A program made the position numbers and the translations under genes. A DNA stretch of 25,954 bases from WSXY01 sp038325105 (GTDB taxonomy: Bacteria; Actinomycetota; Coriobacteriia; Anaerosomatales; Anaerosomataceae): assembly GCA_038325105.1 (NCBI GenBank), contig JBBQIR010000029.1, positions 1-25,954 on the forward strand, in the 5' to 3' direction. This document shows positions 23,007-25,954 of this stretch, piece after piece. Numbering within the stretch: position 1 is the stretch's first letter; the number at the start of each line of letters is the position of its first letter. The notes under the pieces are model-generated. The model had not been told where the DNA came from. It did no database searches and worked only from the letters and a program-made list of their open reading frames with translations.

Positions 23007-23035
23007 ACTATACCCCAAGGGGTATTGCTAGTCCA
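23007..23035 (-). promoter_or_regulatory. Promoter of ccdA
   Basis: On the minus strand TGGACT (23035-23030) and TATAGT (23012-23007) are exactly 17 bases apart, about 80 bases before the ccdA GTG. The spacer and the edge of the -10 box contain the ATACCCC/GGGGTAT palindrome, a position well suited to repression. Confidence 0.6.
23010..23025. promoter_or_regulatory. CsoR/RcnR-family-like operator palindrome at ccdA
   Basis: ATACCCCAAGGGGTAT is a perfect 7-bp inverted repeat around AA. This TACCCC/GGGGTA pattern is the type bound by copper- or sulfur-responsive repressors of the CsoR/CstR/RcnR family. The 2-base centre is too small for an RNA hairpin loop, which favours a DNA operator. No such repressor gene is in the window. 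Confidence 0.6.
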
Positions 23036-23064
23036 TTCGCACAATCAGACAGGTCCGTACGACC

Positions 23065-23289
23065 TCAATCCACGACCTCAGCGCCGTAGCCTGCCTTGGT
23101 GATTTCGGCCACGATGCCTTCGGGCGTCGTGCGCGAGGGGTCATAGACGACTTCAGTGGTGCCCGCGGCATGGTCGGCCCGGGCTGACACCACACCGTCG
23201 AGATCCTCCAGTGTCATCTGAATGAGCATAGAACACGACGGGCAGTGCATACCTGTTGTGATGAACCTGGCAGTGACCATCTCAGCCAT
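23065..23289 (-). CDS. HMA-domain metal chaperone (CopZ-like)
   Basis: This is a small cytosolic heavy-metal-associated protein of 74 residues with the ferredoxin-like babbab fold. The metal loop is GMHCPSC with Cys16 and Cys19, the GMxCxxC form used for Cu(I), Hg(II) or Zn(II). The rest follows the family: a helix SMLIQMTLEDLDGV, the VVYDPSRTTPEGIV strand-helix and a final ITKAGYGAEVV. ATG at 23289 has AGGAG 8 nt upstream; two earlier in-frame starts lie too close to this site. It follows the zinc-ribbon membrane gene by 47 bases, so both probably use the sigma-54-type promoter. No P-type metal ATPase is in view. Confidence 0.92.
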   Translation of the reverse strand: MAEMVTARFITTGMHCPSCSMLIQMTLEDLDGVVSARADHAAGTTEVVYDPSRTTPEGIVAEITKAGYGAEVVD

Positions 23290-23336
23290 CAGTGACACTC
23301 CTTTGCTCAAAAAACGCCTCTACAGGGAAACGGCGA

Positions 23337-23672
23337 CTAGCGCCGCGAGTAGCGAGGGTCGAGCACTTCGCCGCAATACGGGCACATCCGCCATGCACCC
23401 ATGACAGTGCGACCACATTCGGGACACTCAGCGACGGGGACCTGCGCGTCGTCGTCTCCCGCACTGTGCTCCTGACTGAGGAGAACCCAGGCCAGCCCGC
23501 CGATAATGGATGCCGCGATGAGCGGTGCAACCCAGCCAAACTCCATGGCACTCGTACATCCCGCGAACCCGGAACCGGCGTTAACGAGGAGAACCAACGC
23601 GACGACAGCCACAATGATGACTACTGCCACCACTGCCGCCAGGATCAATCCCCTGGTGCGTGTCCGCTCCAT
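23337..23672 (-). CDS. Two-helix membrane protein with C-terminal zinc ribbon
   Basis: The protein has 111 residues. Transmembrane helices lie at about residues 8-31 and 47-66, joined by a short extracytoplasmic loop with Cys39. A charged linker (SQEHSAGDDDAQ) leads to a cytosolic zinc ribbon: ECPECGRTV and MCPYCGEVL, with Cys83, Cys86, Cys97 and Cys100. No family was recognised beyond the zinc-ribbon pattern. ATG at 23672 has a GAGGGTAGGGGC stretch before it. It starts 31 bases after the likely start point of the sigma-54-type promoter, making it the first gene under that promoter, followed by the HMA chaperone. Function unknown; metal sensing or assembly at the membrane is a guess. Confidence 0.82.
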   Translation of the reverse strand: MERTRTRGLILAAVVAVVIIVAVVALVLLVNAGSGFAGCTSAMEFGWVAPLIAASIIGGLAWVLLSQEHSAGDDDAQVPVAECPECGRTVMGAWRMCPYCGEVLDPRYSRR

Positions 23673-23713
23673 GCCCCTACCCTCGCGCCGAGTGCAAACG
23701 ATTCGGTGTTAGT

Positions 23714-23729
23714 TGCAATCCATGTGCCA
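23714..23729 (-). promoter_or_regulatory. Sigma-54 (-24/-12) promoter
   Basis: On the minus strand the sequence is TTGGCACATGGATTGCAA: TGGCAC (23729-23724), five bases, TTGCA (23718-23714). It has the invariant GG at -24 and GC at -12 with exact spacing and matches the published consensus TGGCAC-N5-TTGCW. Transcription would start near 23703, 30 bases before the zinc-ribbon gene. It sits 27 bases after the stop of an NtrC-type activator gene. Other TGGCAC copies I checked in the window lack a properly spaced TTGCW. Confidence 0.8.
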
Positions 23730-23755
23730 AGAAACGCAACGGGACTTCCGGGAAT

Positions 23756-25105
23756 TCACAGTCCGTACCTGGCCATCCGCGCTTCAAGTGTCTTTGTGGT
23801 GAGCCCGAGCAGTTTCGCCGCCTTGGGGACGTTGCCCCCGGCCCGGTCGAGCCCCTGGCGCACGAAGTCGAGTTCCACCTCCTCGAGGTCGACCCCGCCT
23901 TCCGGAAGCAAGAAGCAGCGCTCACCCGGCCCGCATGACGACACGCCCGAGCGAACCTCGGCGGGAAGGTCGTCAATGCCGATTTCGTCGCTGCGGGCGA
24001 GAATCGCGATGCGCTCGATCGTGTTCTCCAGTTCGCGTACGTTGCCCGGCCATTGATACTCCATGAGCAGGTTCATCGCCTCCGATGAGATGTGCTTGCT
24101 ACCTGCACTCTGCTTCTCAAGGAAGTGAGCGACCAGTAGCGGAATCTCACTTGGCCGCTGGCGGAGAGGCGGCAGGGTGATTGGCACGACGTTCAACCGG
24201 TAATAGAGATCCTCTCGAAAGGCCCCGTCGGCGATGAGTTGCTGAAGGTCCCGGTTGGTCGCCGCGATGACACGGACGTCGACCTCGATGGTCCGGGTGC
24301 CGCCCAGACGCTCGAATGTCCGCTCCTGCAGAACCCTGAGGAGTTTGACCTGCACCGCAAGGCTGATATCGCCAATCTCGTCCAGGAATATCGTGCCACC
24401 GTTCGCAAGTTCGAACCGTCCCGGCTTCGCTTGCATCGCGCCGGTGAATGCGCCCTTCTCGTACCCGAAGAGTTCGCTCTCAAGAAGCGTTTCGGGCAAC
24501 GCACCGGCACTCACCGACACGAAGGGTCTCGCCGACCGCGAGGACATCTTGTGGAGAGCGCGAGCAGCAAGCTCCTTGCCGGTACCGGACTCGCCGTACA
24601 GGATGACGGTCGCACTCCTAGGAGCCACGAGGCCGATTGTCTCGAGTACCGCGAGCATGGCAGGATCTGCGGCAACGATGCCTTCCACGTCGTAGTCGCG
24701 ATCCAGTTCTTCTCTGAGCCGCGCGACCTCGGCGGCGAGCTCGCTCACCTTGAGCGCCTTCTCGATGCTGATCTTGAGTTCTTCGAGGTCGAACGGCTTC
24801 GTGAGGTACTCGCTCGCGCCCGCCTTCATTGCCGCCACGGCAGTGGCGACGTTCCCGTGAGCGGTCAACATGATGATCGGGAAGGTGTTGCCCTTCGATC
24901 GGAGACGTTTGAGCACCTCCATGCCGTCGGGCGCGGGCATCTTGTGGTCGAGCACCATGAGATCAGGCGCCTGCTCGGCCACTGCAGCAAGCGCCTCCTT
25001 GCCATCGGCGGCTTCAATCACCTCGTAGCCCTCGGCGGAGAGCGCCTGCCCGAGGACCCAGCGCATGTTCTTCTCGTCGTCTGTGATGAGAACGCGGCGT
25101 TTCAT
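23756..25105 (-). CDS. NtrC-family sigma-54-dependent response regulator
   Basis: This 449-residue enhancer-binding protein has the full three-domain plan. The receiver domain (1-120) holds Asp9/Asp10, phospho-acceptor Asp53 (VLDHKMP) and Lys103. The AAA+ domain (about 143-370) has Walker A GESGTGKE (171-178), the sigma-54-contacting GAFTGA loop (218-223), Walker B TIFLDEIGD (Asp242, Glu243) and a GNVRELEN sensor segment. A Fis-type helix-turn-helix closes the protein (about 415-449, GGNVPKAAKLLGLTTKTLEARM). ATG at 25105 shares one base with the histidine kinase stop (TGATG) and has GAGGAGG upstream. It should activate sigma-54 promoters, the nearest being just downstream of its own gene. Confidence 0.96.
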   Translation of the reverse strand: MKRRVLITDDEKNMRWVLGQALSAEGYEVIEAADGKEALAAVAEQAPDLMVLDHKMPAPDGMEVLKRLRSKGNTFPIIMLTAHGNVATAVAAMKAGASEYLTKPFDLEELKISIEKALKVSELAAEVARLREELDRDYDVEGIVAADPAMLAVLETIGLVAPRSATVILYGESGTGKELAARALHKMSSRSARPFVSVSAGALPETLLESELFGYEKGAFTGAMQAKPGRFELANGGTIFLDEIGDISLAVQVKLLRVLQERTFERLGGTRTIEVDVRVIAATNRDLQQLIADGAFREDLYYRLNVVPITLPPLRQRPSEIPLLVAHFLEKQSAGSKHISSEAMNLLMEYQWPGNVRELENTIERIAILARSDEIGIDDLPAEVRSGVSSCGPGERCFLLPEGGVDLEEVELDFVRQGLDRAGGNVPKAAKLLGLTTKTLEARMARYGL

Positions 25106-25954
25106 CAGGCCTCCTCGGTACGGTCTTTGATCGGCAGTGACACGGTGAAGGTTGTTCCCGTTCCGGAGTCGCTGACGACTCCGATGTGACCGTCGTGCTC
25201 ATCCAGGATGCGGTGGACGATCGTAAGCCCCAGACCCGTCCCCTCATCCCGCGTCGAGTAGAACGGGTCGAACACCTTCTTCAAGTCCCCGGGCGTGATG
25301 CCGGGTCCGGTGTCTTTCACAGCGACCGACACGAACCCCTCATCCACAGAACCCCGGACCTCGATGGATCCGCCATCGCGATCCATCGCCTGGACGGCAT
25401 TTGAGACGAGGTTCACGAACACTTGTTTGAGTTGGTCGGGGTCAGCCATCACCTGCGGAAGCCCCTCGACGTTGAGGGCGGATATCGTCACGTTCGACTG
25501 TCCGGCGAAGCGCCGGGTGAAGAGCACCACGTCCTCGATGACTTCGCCAATATCCGTAACGAACAGATGCGGCTTAGAGGGCCGCCCGAAGTCGAGCAGC
25601 GCCTTGATGACCCGGTCGAGCCGGTCGATCTCCTGCTTGATGACGTTCGTGGCCTCAAGGGCACGCGGCCAGTTGTTACCGGACTCCTCCACAAGCTGAA
25701 CCGACGCCCGGATGATTCCGAGGGGGTTCCGCACTTCGTGCGCCACGCCAGCCGTGAGTTCGCCCATGGCGGCAAGCCGGTCGGCCCGGATGAGCTGGTC
25801 AGTCAACGCCTTCACCTCGGAAACATCCTCGACGGTGACAACAGCGCCCAGAATGCGCCCGTCGATATCCCGCATACGCGAGGTTGAGACCCGAGCTTGC
25901 AGTACCTTGCCGCCCCGGGTCACGAGATGCATCTCCTTGACCGACTTCGGCAAC
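25105..25954 (-). CDS. NtrB-like sensor histidine kinase, N-terminal part beyond window
   Basis: This is the C-terminal 282 or so residues of a sensor kinase; the reading frame is open at the right edge, so no start codon can be assigned. Visible domains are the end of a PAS domain (DGRILGAVVTVEDVSE), the dimerisation/phospho-acceptor helix with GVAHEVRNPLG (His is the phosphorylated residue), and a complete HATPase: N box NLVSNAVQAM, G1 KDTGPGI, F box FDPFYSTRDEGTGLGL with the G2 box, and a GTTFTVSLP end. It would phosphorylate the NtrC-type regulator encoded next, to which it is translationally coupled by a TGATG overlap. What it senses must lie in the missing N-terminal part. Confidence 0.94.
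   Translation of the reverse strand, partial: LPKSVKEMHLVTRGGKVLQARVSTSRMRDIDGRILGAVVTVEDVSEVKALTDQLIRADRLAAMGELTAGVAHEVRNPLGIIRASVQLVEESGNNWPRALEATNVIKQEIDRLDRVIKALLDFGRPSKPHLFVTDIGEVIEDVVLFTRRFAGQSNVTISALNVEGLPQVMADPDQLKQVFVNLVSNAVQAMDRDGGSIEVRGSVDEGFVSVAVKDTGPGITPGDLKKVFDPFYSTRDEGTGLGLTIVHRILDEHDGHIGVVSDSGTGTTFTVSLPIKDRTEEA

Noticed and set aside
22057..23031. 324-codon open frame on the plus strand, very rich in charged residues
   Set aside because: It mirrors the hydrophobic ccdA sequence; the charged composition is just the antisense of membrane codons.
1..25954. CRISPR arrays, insertion sequences, phage or integrase genes, toxin-antitoxin pairs
   Set aside because: No repeat-spacer pattern, transposase or integrase motif was seen; genes and composition look uniform across the window.

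Overview
The window is GC-rich chromosomal DNA, densely coded, with frequent GTG and TTG starts and strong AGGAGG-type ribosome binding sites. The gene set suggests a free-living, probably anaerobic Gram-positive bacterium: CWB2 cell-wall-binding repeats fused to an L,D-transpeptidase, DegV, an RsbU/SpoIIE-type phosphatase with a STAS/anti-sigma-type partner, and UbiD/UbiA/UbiX genes as in the late futalosine menaquinone pathway. I infer a deep-branching actinobacterial lineage (Coriobacteriia-like), with moderate to low confidence. No rRNA, CRISPR array, insertion sequence or phage gene is visible, so this looks like core chromosome and not an island.

Layout, left to right. (1) 1-2018: a transketolase (minus strand, cut by the left edge) diverges from an inositol-monophosphatase-family gene. 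(2) 2078-4066: acetyl-CoA synthetase (acs) with a long upstream region of about 410 bp. (3) 4477-8831: a minus-strand operon rnd-xseA-xseB-HIT-degV-2Fe-2S ferredoxin, closed by a 12-bp hairpin terminator. (4) 8930-9871: a YegS-type lipid kinase that overlaps tail-to-tail a multi-pass membrane protein, which is translationally coupled to a 75-residue protein. (5) 10914-12632: an exported CWB2/L,D-transpeptidase. (6) 12700-13229: tRNA-Val(GAC), tRNA-Gly(GCC) and tRNA-Cys(GCA) with promoters and terminator hairpins. (7) 13360-17901: a minus-strand cluster, nitroreductase-HAD-ubiD-ubiA-ubiX plus an unannotated 50-residue ORF. (8) 18008-22103: a partner-switching pair, namely a sensor/HAMP/triple-GAF/PP2C phosphatase and a single protein that fuses STAS antagonist and HATPase kinase. 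(9) 22183-25954: ccdA, an HMA metal chaperone, a membrane zinc-ribbon protein, and an NtrC/NtrB-type two-component system cut by the right edge.

The most interesting part is region 9. Right after the NtrC-type gene there is a sequence matching the sigma-54 -24/-12 promoter consensus (TGGCAC-N5-TTGCA), oriented into the zinc-ribbon and HMA genes. Upstream of ccdA a perfect palindrome, ATACCCC-AAGGGGTAT, lies across a sigma-70-like promoter and resembles operators of the CsoR/RcnR family. Together they suggest a two-layer regulated envelope metal or thiol-redox module. The STAS-HATPase fusion is the second notable item. The window shows no sigma factor, rpoN or csoR-like gene, so the partners must be elsewhere.
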